Part shown: piece by piece, positions 33,523 to 44,736 of the stretch
How the letters are laid out: the number at the start of each line of letters is the position of its first letter
Numbering within the stretch: position 1 is the stretch's first letter
Assembly (NCBI GenBank): GCA_028673005.1
Contig: CM054118.1
Location: 87,910,964-87,974,963 of the forward strand
Direction: 5' to 3'
From: Tanypteryx hageni
Lineage: Eukaryota; Arthropoda; Insecta; Odonata; Petaluridae
Length of the DNA: 64,000 bases
Notes under the pieces: generated by a model
Seen by the model: only the letters and a program-made list of their open reading frames with translations
Databases searched by the model: none
What the model was told of the DNA's origin: nothing
Translations under genes and position numbers: made by a program

Positions 33523-33793
33523 CGCGGGCCACAAAAAGTCGAAAACACGGTTTAAGAATAATTTGAAGAACACTAAAGGGTTTTATTGTCAATATTATTG
33601 GATTTGTTTGAAAGTTTGTTTTATGTATTCTGGGGATGGAGAGGTAAAGACGAAATATATTGATTTTCTAAGTTCTTTTTATTATTTTGTTACATTCTAC
33701 CCTTTGATTTTAAAGTCATCGCGGGTCGGATGAAGACACTCAGCAGGCCGCATGTGGCCCGTGAGCCGTAGTTTGGGCAACACTGATGTAATC

Positions 33794-35200
33794 GAACGAG
33801 CAAAGATCCCTCTCTCCTCCCTGCCTCTTTCCTCACTCGATTCGCTAAAGTCCCATGTTTGCGTGGTTTGAGGAGACCGTGCAAAGTCGGCGTTCCGTTA
33901 AGCAGTTGGCTCCCTTGGTGCTCTTCGTTAAGAGTAGGCTAATGCTGGCACCGGGTGTTCCTCCTCCCTTGTCTGAGTGTCTTCGGTGTGGAAGGAGCTA
34001 TGGCTATAATAATCCAAAAGGCTTATTAAAATACACACAAACGCGCACTCGATTGGCTGTAAGTAATCTCGCGATGAATTTCGACGCAAACGGCGAATAA
34101 TTCTTCCGGACCTCGCAGATCGCATTCAGCTGCAAATTGCGAAAGAAAGGTTTTAGAAAAGTTGCCAATCGGTCGTTCCGACAGACAGACTCCCTTCGAG
34201 AAGCGTCGCATGTGTCCGCGTTGATCGTCGCAGTTGCAAATACATTCTCACCCGCGACGCGCTCGTATTAAAAACCCGCAGCGATGCATCGTTTCGCTTT
34301 CGATATATCGCGACCGCTTTTTCTCGTTGGTGTATTGAGGACGAGCATAAGATTAAGGATAGGACGTCGAATTTCCCCGCGTGTCGATTTCCTCCCGAGC
34401 CTTGTTTCTCGCGTTTCGCAGCCTGGCTTCTTTGTAGAAGGTGGCGGCGATAGATTTGCGGAATACGACGAAAAGAGACTTAAAAATGAAAAACTCTTAT
34501 CTGATCTGCGATTTTCCGATCGTGGTTTCTCCAGACGAGTGCCCTTCCGCCTTTGCTGGCGCGTTTAGGTGCGAAAGGCCAGCGGCAGAAGTTATTGCAC
34601 CGAAAAACTTGACTTCTTAGAGGTTCGAGATCGAAAATGGAGATTTCAAACTGATTCGAAAGATGTGTGACCGGAAAAGCCATAACGTTTTTCGCTTTTC
34701 TTCGGTCGTTTATTGCGATGCTAAGTTTTATAGGTTAAGACTTACGGAATGTCTTCGGAAATTAAATTTATTGACAAGTTAGGAAACGAAGACGATTCTT
34801 ATATTTTTCTGGTTCCATAATACAAGTGTAATGAATGATAGTAAGTCGACGAACCTAGTAAAGAAGTGCGGATAATTATTCGAAGGAGACACGTAGACGA
34901 TATAAGGAGTCGATTCGAAATAATATCGAAATTTGAGTTTGTCTGTCAATTACTCTGTTGCCATGAATTATTAATTGAAAACAAGCAGATGCTTAGGCGC
35001 AAAGAATATTCCGTCGCTAATTGTATTGGAGTAAAATCTGTTTAATTGTGAATACTGATAATACGCCAACAGCAGTCTGTCCAATCTCATTAAATTAATC
35101 AGTGTTCGCTCTGCGTGACTCTTTAAACGTTTTATTTTTGAATTACATTAACAGCGATAGTTCAAATCATTCCTCCCTTTGACATAAACAGGAAGAAACT
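33794..35200. other. Mixed unique DNA, some CpG-rich
   Basis: Overlapping frames at 33855-34210 and 34284-34683 on both strands have no recognisable motif. A TATA-like attaaaaaccc is at 34267. No exon with convincing boundaries. Confidence 0.35.
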
Positions 35201-35409
35201 TAAAATGTTTTTCTTGAATCCACACTCCCTCCTCCTATATTCCCCCTTCTCCTCCAGTCCCCCTTCCACTCCTCTATCCCCCCACCCCTTAGAACGGCAC
35301 GTCCTTGTGTCCGTTCGAGTTGTCCCCTCGAGAGGAAGGACGGGGTCTTTGTGTGACGAGACGAGTAATGCCCACAGCATAAGATGGAGGACCTTCCATT
35401 GCGAGTCGT

Positions 35410-35993
35410 TAGGAAGGGAAGGGTGGAGAAATGGATGGGGGTGGGGAGGGGAGGAAGGGAGAGGGTGGGGTAGGGGTGGAAGTGGGAGGTCTGGAGAAAG
35501 GGGAGGGGGGTGGGGAGGGGAGGAAGGGAGAGGGTGGGGTAGGGGTGGAAGTGGGAGGGCTGGAGAAAGGGGAGGGGATGGGGAGGGAGGAAGGGAGAGG
35601 GTGGGGTAGGGGTGGAAGTGGGAGGTTTGGAGAAAGGGGAGGGGGGTGGGGGAGGGGAGGAAGGGAGAGGGTGGGGGTAGGGGTGGAAGTGGGAGGTCTG
35701 GAGAAAGGGGAGGGGGTGGGGAGGGGAGGAAGGGAGAGGGTGGGGTAGGGGTGGAAGTGGGAGGGCTGGAGAAAGGGGAGGGGATGGGGAGGGAGTAAGG
35801 GAGAGGGTGGGGTAGGGGTGGAAGTGGGAGGTCTGGAGAAAGGGGAGGGGGGTGGGGAGGGGAGGAAGGGAGAGGGTGGGGTAGGGGTGGAAGTGGGAGG
35901 GCTGGAGAAAGGGGAGGGGATGGGGAGGGAGGAAGGGAGAGGGTGGGGTAGGGGTGGAAGTGGGAGGGCTGGTGAAAGGGGGGAGGGGAGGAA
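35410..35993 (+). repeat. G-rich minisatellite, ~68-bp unit, eight units
   Basis: Each unit contains gtggaagtgggaggtctgga, then gaaaggggagggg, and ggaagggagagggtgggg. Units alternate between ggtctggag and gggctggag versions and between ggggtgg and ggatgg, giving a two-unit higher-order pattern. The strand has dense GGG/GGGG runs (G-quadruplex potential). Long Pro/Ser frames on the minus strand and Gly/Glu/Arg on the plus are artefacts. Confidence 0.95.
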
Positions 35994-36304
35994 GAGAACT
36001 TCCGCCGACGAACGAGACTTCTGTTTCTTGAACTGCAATAATAACTTGAGATTTTTTCGAGATGTTGAGTGAGTGGACACGTGTGATTTGCCTCGCAGAA
36101 ATTACGCTCTTTCACCAAACTTCTTTATTCTTTTGAATCGTAAAATATCTTATTTTCCTATGTCTCGGTGTGAGATAAAAAACTTAGCACTGTGTTTTGG
36201 AACTAAGGCCGTCGAGCTCATTCTTAGCCATCCTTTGGCGTTTGTTTGTTTTGAGGTGGAAAGCCTTTTCCCCCAAAGCATGCCACATTGTGCTGATCGA
36301 CTTT

Positions 36305-36660
36305 TGAGTATTGGTCCCTCCTCTTTCTCTGCCTCTTTCTCTCCCTCTATTTCCCTCTCTCTCTCTCCCTCTCTTACTCTTTCTCGCCCTCTCTCCCTGC
36401 TTCCCTCTTTCCTTTATCTCTCTTCCTCTTTTATTCCCTGCCTTTCCTCTTCCCCTTTCTCTCTCTTTTTCTCTCCCTCTTTTTCTCTCCCTCTTTTTCT
36501 CTCCCTCTTTTTCTCTCCCTCTTTTTCTCTCCCTCTTTTTCTCTCCCTCTTTTTCTCTCCCTCTTTTTCCTCTCCCTCTTTTTTCTCTCCCTCTTTTTCC
36601 TCTCCCCCTTTTTCCTCTCCCTCTTTTTCCTCCCCCCTCTTACTCCACAGTCTCCCTTTT
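36305..36660 (+). repeat. Polypyrimidine repeat, 16-bp unit ctccctctttttctct
   Basis: Irregular C/T repeats on the left become about twelve regular units of ctccctctttttctct between 36450 and 36630. One-base insertions in later units (cctctttttcctct) change the phase. No coding support. Confidence 0.93.
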
Positions 36661-37249
36661 CTGTCCTCTTCCCTTTCTGCCACTCTTTCCAAATTATCAC
36701 TTTATTTATTCCTTTTCCACATCTACCACTCATGAGCTAGCCGAATATAAATGCTCGTCGACATGTATTTAAAACAGTTACATTGACTATTTTGGATATC
36801 TTCCAGCTTTTTATAAGAAACAGAATCTGAAGAATTTGAATGAATTTTTATCAAATATTTGTGTTATTGGGTAGCCTAAATTTCAATTTCCGTGATAATG
36901 TTATCTAGTTCAAATTGTATTGTTTATGTATATAAATGCCCAAAATTCATTAAATCTATCTGTCGATCGTTACTTCTTCCTTCATTTCGCAACAGTCGAA
37001 TGCAAATCCGTTAAGGAGCAATCGAATCAATCTCCACTTTTATCGGAGGGTTTTTTTTACCTTTTTCCGGGTAATTTTCTGAACTCCTATCGCTTAGGAT
37101 GTTATATAACACCATCTGTCTTCCTGTCAGCAATAGAAACGGATTTACAGCAACATGTGGATCGAAGCGACCAATTTTCTCCTAATAAATTGGAATGTTC
37201 GCCTCCAGTATTGCTATTTCCATTTTCTCTCTTATCTCTTTCTCCCCAA

Positions 37250-37380
37250 TACCCTCTCCTCCCTCCCCTCCTCCCTCTCCTCCTCCATTCCCTCCTCCCT
37301 CCCCTCCTCCCTCCCCCTTCTCCCTCCCCCTTCTCCCTCCCCTCCTCCCTCCCCCTTCTCCCTCCCCTCCTCCCTCCCCT
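37250..37380 (+). repeat. Polypyrimidine repeat (ccctcctccct, ccccttctccct)
   Basis: A 12-bp cctcctccctcc unit mixed with ccccttctccct units. Its right edge meets the AT-rich LINE-like 3' region at 37381. Confidence 0.93.
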
Positions 37381-37962
37381 ATATATATTCTATATTGTAT
37401 TATATTATTTATGTATTTTATATCTTTTCCTGCTTTCTTATAATATGCATGCCCCAACAACATTCTTTATATTCATTCATTGTATATATTTCATGTATAT
37501 TTCATCTCATTCTGCATACTTGTATATTTCTTGTTTACATTACGCTATTACCTTTACGTGTACTTTTTTATGACGGTATATAATTACGCTGTATATACGA
37601 ACTCTCCCACTGTACATACTCCTTCCTATTTAATGTTGTAGTTTTGTATTACCATATGTACACTATCTAGGGTTTTCGCAGGTTTTTCACACCCCCCTTC
37701 GTAGTGGGTGTTTTCCTGCGTGGGTTTTGCTAGGGAGGACATGTCTGTTTTTACCTAGATTTTCCCCACAAACACAAATCTGTATTCAATTTTATCTTTT
37801 TAATTAGTATGATTTAGGCACATAATGTTTATATAATGTATTTTGTTATACCTTATTTTATTCATTTTCTTGTGTTTATTATATTGACGAAGGGTTAAAT
37901 GTAAGAATGGACCTTCTGGTCTAAATTTCGCCCGAATAAAGACGATTATCTATCTATCTATC
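37381..37962 (+). mobile_element. Probable LINE 3' UTR ending in (TATC)n
   Basis: About 580 bp of AT-rich sequence ends with ggaccttctggtctaaattt, cgcccgaataaagacga and ttatctatctatctat. Related ends occur at about 51351-51397 and 51500-51545 (ctcaatctcgccctaataaa, then cattatctat). An aataaa signal followed by a short tandem tail is typical of non-LTR elements that end in microsatellites. No ORF remnant is recognisable here. A T-rich frame at 36920-37573 is not protein-like. Confidence 0.6.
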
Positions 37963-38405
37963 CCCTCCTCCCTCCCCTCCTCCCTCCCCTCCTCCCTCCC
38001 CTCCTCCCTCCCCTCCTCCCTCCCCTCCTCCCTCCCCTCCTCCCTCCCCTCCTCCCTCCCCTCCTCCCTCCCCTCCTCCCTCCCCTCCTCCCTCCCCTCC
38101 TCCTTCCCCTCCTCCTTCCCCTCCTCCCTCCCACCTCCCCTCCCACCTCCCCTCCCACTCCCCTCCCACCTCCCCTCCCACTCCCCTCCCACCTCCTCTC
38201 CCCTCCCACCTCCTCTCCCCTCCCACCTCCTCTCCCCTCCCACCTCCTCTTCCCTCCCACCTCCTCTCCCCTCCCACCTCCCCTCTCCTCCCACCTCCCC
38301 TCCCGACCTCCCCCTCCCCACCACCCCCTCACCACCTCCCCCTCCCCACCTCTCCCTCGCCATCTCCCCCTCCCCACATCCCCCTTACCACCTCCCTCTC
38401 CCCAT
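37963..38405 (+). repeat. Polypyrimidine array, 12-bp unit cccctcctccct
   Basis: Begins immediately after the (TATC)n tail. About eleven to twelve perfect 12-bp units (to 38100) pass into cctcccacctcccctcccac-type ~20-bp units and then irregular cccctcccc. The regular-to-irregular polarity suggests expansion from the LINE tail side. The long Gly/Glu/Arg frames on the minus strand are artefacts. Confidence 0.95.
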
Positions 38406-38601
38406 CTCCCGTCTGTCCCGTATTGATCTGGCGCTGAGGGTTGGTCGGCCCGAGAATGCACGCCTCCATTCTCCCGCCACCCTTTTTTAACTCCTGGTCG
38501 CCTCCTTCTCTGTCTTTCCTCTTCTACATCACCCATTGTCTCACGACCCATCTTATTCCCTTCGTATCTCAATCGGTGGTCCCTTGGGCCATTTTGTGGT
38601 G

Positions 38602-38637
38602 CGCGAACCTCTCGGAAATAATTCCGAGAGGTTCGCG
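38602..38637. other. Perfect hairpin, 16-bp arms, loop ATAA
   Basis: Arms cgcgaacctctcggaa and ttccgagaggttcgcg are exact reverse complements around a 4-nt loop. It is in non-repetitive sequence just after ggtcccttgggccattttgt, which looks like an old hAT terminus, so it may be a rearranged transposon end. It has no T-run, so it is not a Pol III terminator. Confidence 0.85.
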
Positions 38638-38756
38638 GGAAAAATATGGCTTTGACGTCTTTCTCACTTTCTTGCTTCTTTAGTTCTTGCCAAGATTTTA
38701 ATTTCCTTCTACTTGATAAGGTGTTTTCAGAATTTTATTTTTAATGTGCGTTAACT

Positions 38757-39460
38757 AACAAGATGGAAAAGTATACTCCATAGATGAAATACAAAGAGTT
38801 TTTAAAGGCGTTCTTTATGGGAAATACGTATGGAACGGTATCGAAAGATTAGGCGATTCTCGAATTTTTATCCCCGAAACTATAGCCTAGGGGACTATCC
38901 TGCAGTAAATGTTTCTAACCAAATAAATTTTTTATACCTCACAGATAATATAAGAAAATGGGAGGGAAATATATGGATTTTTAATTGTTGTTTGCTGAGA
39001 GAACCATCTTAGCGATCGATGTAAACAAAATATGCGATTTTTTGTTCTGGATTTTCTCGAATTTTTATCTCCGAATTTATAATTCGCACTTCCGTGGCCT
39101 CGCGGATTTTCTTGTAGTAAATGTTATTCTCTATTGGAATACATTTTTTAATCTATACCTTACAGATCATATAAGAGCTAGGGAGATAAAAGTTTGATAT
39201 TTCATTGTTGCTTGACGGATGCCATTGAACGAGATACGAGTATAAGTTTGTTAAAGTAATTATGTGGAATTAAGTGGAAGTTCTAATTAACGGATTCAGT
39301 TAAAAATCACAACTGGGCGATAAATTTTAATAAAGATCATTCATACCTAAGTAAATTAATATCCGTCCAGCGGTTTATGAGATGAAAGTTACGACAGACA
39401 GACGGACGAGACGTACTCATAAGGCGTTCTATTACTCCCGCTTCACTGGTAAAGAACGCC
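38757..39460 (+). repeat. Repeat family A, copy 2
   Basis: From aacaagatggaaaagtatac to cgcttcactggtaaagaacg plus cc. It shares both internal ~200-bp tandem units with copy 1 and includes cagacagacggacgagacgt before the terminal hairpin. Full length relative to copy 1. Confidence 0.85.
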
Positions 39461-39508
39461 TAAAAATTGATGACAATTTCAGATATACTGATTTTATTGT
39501 ACATTTGT

Positions 39509-39751
39509 CCAGTAGAGGATTTGAAATAAGGGCAAAGTAGGAAATGGCCTAAGGGCGCTAAAATTTCGGGGCGGCAATAAAAGAAAATTAATGATACGAA
39601 GACTTTCGGTGGATTGAACTATTATGATACGCAGACGGACTGATGGAGAGAGAAACCATGTACACGAGCGATTATTTCAGAAAAAATCGGCAGAAAGGGG
39701 GCGGAAAAATAATTTTGGCTTAGGGGCGGGAAATATCCAAATCCGCCACTG
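39509..39751. mobile_element. hAT MITE, ~243 bp
   Basis: Ends cagtagaggatttgaaata (from 39510) and tatccaaatccgccactg are complementary at most positions. Flanks acatttgt (39501-39508) and acatgttt (39752-39759) agree at 6 of 8. The cagtggcggatt terminus is common among animal hAT MITEs. A loosely similar single end is at about 62840. Confidence 0.65.
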
Positions 39752-39954
39752 ACATGTTTGCGTGTAAGAAAACTCAACGTTGATCAGGGATTATTGTCGT
39801 CTAGTTTCCCTTTTCCCACTTTATTCCGCTCTTACGAACTGGTCTCCTTCGTCGAATTTATTAAAGTTGTTCCTTTTTGCGTTTGCCTCGGCCCTCGCAC
39901 TCCCCTGCTCCTTACTCGTTTGCTCGTCGTTTCACTCAATTCCCACGTCCTTCC

Positions 39955-40445
39955 TCCCCCAACCCCCGCCCTCTCTTCCATTCTTCCCCCAAACCCCGCC
40001 CACTCTTCCTCCCCTCCTCCCCAACCCCCGCCCACTCTTCCTCCCCTCCTCCCCCAACCCTCGCCCACTCTTCCTCCCCTCCTCTCCCAACCCCCGCCCA
40101 CTCTTCCTCCCCTCCTCCCCCAACCCTCTCCCACTCTTCCTGCCCTCCTCCCCATCCCCCGCCCACTCTTCCTCCCCTCCTCCCCCAACCCTCGCCCACT
40201 CTTCCTCCCCTTCTCCCCAACCCCCGCCCACTCTTCCTCCCCTCCTCCCCCAACCCTCTCCCACTCTTCCTCCCCTCCTCCCCCAACCCTCGCCCACTCT
40301 TCCTCCCCTCCTCCCCAACCCCCGCCCACTCTTCCTCCCCTCCTCCCCAACCCCCGCCCACTCTTCCTCCCCTCCTCCCCCAACCCTCGCCCACTCTTCC
40401 TCCCCTCCTCTCCCAACCCCCGCTCACTCTTCCTCCCAAACCACC
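39955..40445 (+). repeat. ~30-bp minisatellite, about 15 units
   Basis: Unit cccactcttcctcccctcct followed by cccccaaccctcg or ccccaacccccg. The two linker versions alternate irregularly. Frames read PPTLPPLLPQPSPT-like repeats. They are artefacts of the array, although the + frame is open for 296 codons. Confidence 0.95.
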
Positions 40446-40850
40446 GCCCACTCTCCCGACCTCTCTTCCGAACCACTTTCCATCTTTGGGCATCTGTTTG
40501 CATTTTTGCGCCACGCCCTCTCGCATCCTTTATATATCGTCTGCCGCCGTCTTTTGTTTTCCCCGGAGAGGCCGCAGACAGCGAGGCGCCGCCGTGTGGG
40601 TCGAACGACCATTTAATCTGTGTTAACTACCTCTTCCAAGGCGCTTAAGAATTGCGACCGCTATATATACGTTATTTAACTCTGCTCCGGCGATACGAAT
40701 GCACTTACTCGTTCTTTTTCGTCGGGTCCATTAATTTTTGGCGTGCATCTTGGAACGACTCTTTGCAACGATCATGAAAATCGTTTACGTCGTCGAACGA
40801 GACTTCGAAAACCCAATCGCACGGAATTATTGCAATCGGTCTCGCTCCGA
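40446..40850. other. CpG-containing unique DNA between arrays
   Basis: Includes ctttatatatcgtctgccgc and gaggccgcagacagcgaggc. No acceptor and donor pair could be supported. It separates two long pyrimidine arrays. Confidence 0.35.
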
Positions 40851-42122
40851 CCTCCCTCTTTCTACCTCTCTCTTTATAACTCTCTCTTTATAACTCCCTC
40901 CTCCTACCTCCCTCCTCCTACCTCCCTCTTTCTACCTCTCTCTTTATAACTCCCTCCTCCTACCTACCTCCTCCTACCTCCCTCCTCCTACCTCACTCCT
41001 CCTACCTCACTCCTCCTACCTCACTCCTCCTACCTCTTTCCTCCTACCTCCCTACTCCTACCTCCCTCCTTCTGCCTCCCTCCTTATGCCTCCCCCCTTT
41101 TGCCTCCCTCTTCCTACCTCCCTCTCTTCCACTTTCATCTTCCCTCCCTCTCTCCCTCCCTTCTTCTCTCCATCTCTACCTTCCTTCTTCCTCCATTTTC
41201 CTACTCCACAATCCCTTTCTCCCTCCTTCCCCTTCCGCCTTTCCTCCACTTCCCACCTCAATCCCCTCCCTTCCCCCTCCTCTTAACCCTTATGTTTTCT
41301 TCTTCCGTCTCTCTTTCTGCTCCATCCCATCCATCCTCACCCTTTTTCCTTCCGAAAAATTCTTGCGTATAATCTTTTCCAAGGCCCCCCTCTTCCTTCC
41401 TCCCCCTAACACCCCATTCCCCTCTCACCCCTCCCCCTCCCCTCTCTCTCCCTCCCCTCCCTCTCTCCCTCCATCCCCCCTCCCCCTCCCCTCCCTCTCC
41501 CTCTCTCCCTCCCCTCCCTCTCTCCCTCCCCTCCCCTCCCATCTCTCCCTCCCCTCCATCTCTCCCTCCCCTCCCCTCCCATCTCTCCCTCCCATCTCTC
41601 CTTCCCATCTCGCCTTCCCATATCTCCGTCCCATCTCTCCGTCCCATCTCTCCCTCCCCCTCCCCTCCTCCTCGCTCCCCTCCTCCTCGCTCCCCTTCTC
41701 CTCTCTCCCCTCCTCCTCTCTCCCCTCCTCCTATCTCCCCTCCTCCTCTCTCCGCTCCTCCTCTCTCCCCTCCTCCTCTCTCCCCTCCTCCCCTCCCCTC
41801 TCCTCCCCCTCTCTTCCCTCCTCATCTTCTCCCCCTCTCTCCCCTTCTCTCCTCCCCTCCTATCCTCCCCATATCTGCCCTCCTCTCCTCCCCCTCTCTC
41901 CCCTGCTCCACTCCTCCCCCTCTCTCCCCTCCTTCTCTTCTCCCCCTCTCTCCCCTCCTTCTCTTCTCCCCCTCTCTCCTCTCCTCCCCTCCCCCTCTCT
42001 CCTCCTTTCTCCCCTCCCCCTCTCCCCTCTCCTCCCCCTCTCTCCTCTCCTCCCCCTCTCTCCTCCCCCTCTCTCCCCTCCCCCTCTCTCCCCTCCCCCT
42101 CTCTCCCCTCCTCCTCACTCGT
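40851..42122 (+). repeat. 1.27-kb heterogeneous polypyrimidine tract
   Basis: Several successive arrays: cctcctacctccctc units (to ~41060), irregular cttcctcc, then ctctccctcccctccc (41420-41660) and ctcccctcctcctctct units (41660-42120). Almost purine-free on the top strand for over a kilobase, with short breaks near 41215 and 41360. Can form triplex (H-DNA) in principle. Confidence 0.95.
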
Positions 42123-43140
42123 CCTCACGCATTTCCCTCGCTCTCTTATGTACTTTGTTTCCTGCTGATTTTTTGCCGTCTCTCCCTGTCACTCGTTCCC
42201 ATAACCGCCGCTCTCTCTTTGGCGCATTCCCACTGGCGACCTACTTCGACGCCTCCCACACTTGATTCCTATATCTGCCGCGCCGCGCGGATAGAGCGCT
42301 GCCTGCGCGATGCACCGTTGCCGGACGCGATTATGAACTGCACCTATGGTTGAGCGCCGCCGCACTATTGGCGAATTATGTCATAAAATGTAAAATTCTA
42401 AAATTAATCTAGGAAGAAATTAAATATCTGTCACCAAAAGCAAAACCATTTCCTGTCAGTATTTTACAGACTATTGAAATCTCTCCAATAACGAACACTA
42501 TTCCCGAAATGTAATTAGTAAATCGGAAATTGTTTTCTCAGACATAAGTGTCGAAATAAAGGGATCCTTGGGCCGTTATCTCGGAGGAAGCTTAATTCAG
42601 GAATTGGCAATATGTGGCTTTAGATGCGGCTTTCTTATCAAACATCATCTTCCATATATTTATATGGACCATTGACTTGCGGTGATATTTAGTTTTGGGT
42701 AAGCTGTTTGGTATGCCTCGAATTGCACTGTCACTGGTTTTCAATCGATATCCAGTCATTAAAAAACAAAAAATTACTATTTCTATCAGAATTGTTAAGA
42801 AAGTAGAATAAAACTATTATTAGGCTCCAGTGCAATATCCGATTTTAGGTTTCCCTATCATTAATTTGATAAAAAAATCAATATTACGAGAACATTTTTA
42901 TTGTATATTACGTTATTGTAAGTACAGTAATCATAAAAATTGAGAAATATAAAAAACAAAATAAAAGATAGCATTTAACACAGAATAAGATTAACAGTTT
43001 ATTAATTTTTCCTTCGTCCACTTCTTTTTGCAAATGTTGTTACTAACTCATCAATATCCAACGAACGAGCTACGTCATTCTCGATTGATATGAGAACCAA
43101 ACTGCTTAGTCATTTTTGGGACATGGAACACATACATGTG
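42123..43140. other. Unique AT-rich DNA, nothing recognised
   Basis: A short CpG-rich start (42230-42370) followed by AT-rich sequence without features. Confidence 0.45.
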
Positions 43141-43158
43141 CATGTATGTATGTATGTA

Positions 43159-43212
<54 letters not shown>

Positions 43213-43243
43213 CACATATACGCACGCACGCATACATACATAT

Positions 43244-43316
<73 letters not shown>
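43140..43316. repeat. Compound (TG/TA) microsatellite, ~175 bp
   Basis: catgtatgtatgtatg, then (TA)n, a central tacatacacatatacgcacg segment, then about 35 more TA dinucleotides. Frames reading IYIYIY are artefacts. Confidence 0.97.
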
Positions 43317-43319
<3 letters not shown>

Positions 43320-43920
43320 TTGAGATCGCAAAGCAGATTTGTGGGTCAAAAAATGTTTTTGTTAAATCGAAAGCTCGTAAATTGGGAGATTGCCGTATTG
43401 ATACTAGTTTCCATTTTACGAAATTGTTCAATCGATTTGGCGGTTCAATGTTGTTTTAATTATACTTGAATCCCGGCAGTTAAACCATTAAGTTTTTAAA
43501 AAACAATTAAAATGGCACTTCATAAGAGTATTAATTTAAGAGACGATAAATAAAATTAAAAGGACATCCTCTGACGCAGATTCCATTACGTTTTCGGGTT
43601 CTTAATTGGGCTAATTGTCGAATGGTGAGTTAGCGCTTCATTACTCGGCCTGTTAATAACCCATATACATCCACTAATAAACAGGTCGTACGTTATTTTT
43701 TTTAATTTCAAGAGTGTCCTTTTTCCTCGTGATAAATATAGCCATCTGAATTGACCACGTCGGCTCGTTTACGTCCAAGTCTCTAATACATTTCAAGGCT
43801 AATTCGAGTTACTTGCCTCGTGAAAGAGCCGCCAATTTCGTATTGATCTGCCACCTATGATCTCGTCAGTAAATCATTAAATACTGTTTGAAAACATAGC
43901 GCGGATTATTTTTTGTTTGA

Positions 43921-44090
43921 TTGTAATCCCCGATTTAGCGCCCCCCCCCCCCCCCCTATATAGTGCCACTCCCGCATACACCCCATGAATCTTTGTCAGC
44001 AGAACTTCCACCTCGATTTACTGGGAACCTCACTTTAACGTCAATGCCAGTGTGGGACAAAAAGTAGCGCTAAATCGGGGTTTGACTGCA
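43921..44090. mobile_element. pogo/Tigger-like MITE, ~170 bp
   Basis: Left ttgtaatccccgatttagcg and right cgctaaatcggggtttgact are inverted repeats. The core ccccgatttagcgc is exact. The right-end form (cagtcaaaccccgattta) is the typical pogo/Tigger MITE terminus. A poly-C run of about 17 lies just inside the left end. TA target copies are not clear, so edges are approximate. Confidence 0.6.
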
Positions 44091-44736
44091 ATTAGATATA
44101 GGTTTTGATTTCATAAAAGTTTTAATTTTTCAAAACAATCATAATAGAAGATGATATGGCTCCTCAGTATTATTGATAAATGATTGGATCGAGGATAGCC
44201 TCTCTTATCATTATGAACACCAAATTTAACTTTATTTGTGATGGCGTTGAATCGCGGGACCCGGGATCGTCGCCGGAGGAAGATCTATCCCTGCGGCCCT
44301 TTCAGATACGAATACATTGCTGTTCTGCGCACGTGATGATAATTACAAGAAGAGAGAATGTAAAGAATTCCCATTGAGGTGCCTTCCCCTTCAGTGATAC
44401 GAGTTATTTGTCTGCAGTTTTCTCCACTTGCGAATAATATTTAGATAAGATAGTCGAGTTCCCGAGTGTTAGGGTCACCCAGCAGAAGCCTCGCTGGTGG
44501 ACTGCATTCGCTCTACGGATGTGGCCAATGTTCATTCCAATAATACATAATTTGACCTTAAATCTGGCAATTGCAACATGCGATCGCATATCTGACCATT
44601 GCCGTCATACTTCAATAGGAAATTACGGACCTTGTGTGTTCTTCAAAATATTAAATTATGGAGCCTTGTTTGCTTTAAGTTGTGTATAACTACAATTGTT
44701 GCATATTTGTATCTTATTTTGTTATTGTATTGTTGG

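Larger units (their letters stand above)
33047..33785. mobile_element. hAT element, 739 bp, with a nested LINE 3' end
   Basis: Ends cagtggcgcccaaacgtttt and cgtagtttgggcaacactg are complementary hAT termini. Flanking octamers acatattc (33039-33046) and atgtaatc (33786-33793) match at 5 of 8, acceptable for an old insertion. Internal gggccac/gggccgc-type words (ccgcgggcca, caggccgcatgtggcccg) are typical of this hAT group. About 410 bp of the interior is a LINE insertion. Confidence 0.7.

Noticed and set aside
35162..36118. 318-codon Pro/Ser-rich minus-strand frame
   Set aside because: It is the translation of the 68-bp minisatellite. Frames on the other strand and phases are equally open.
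37950..38572. Arg/Gly/Glu-rich minus-strand frames (RGG-like repeats)
   Set aside because: An RGG protein was considered, but all three frames over the perfect 12-bp array are open and repetitive, and no unique flanking coding sequence joins them.
39758..40648. 296-codon Pro-rich frame
   Set aside because: Translation of a 30-bp minisatellite. Overlapping frames of similar length exist in the other phases and on the other strand.
43090..43469. Membrane-protein-like IYIYIY frames
   Set aside because: Translation of a TA microsatellite.
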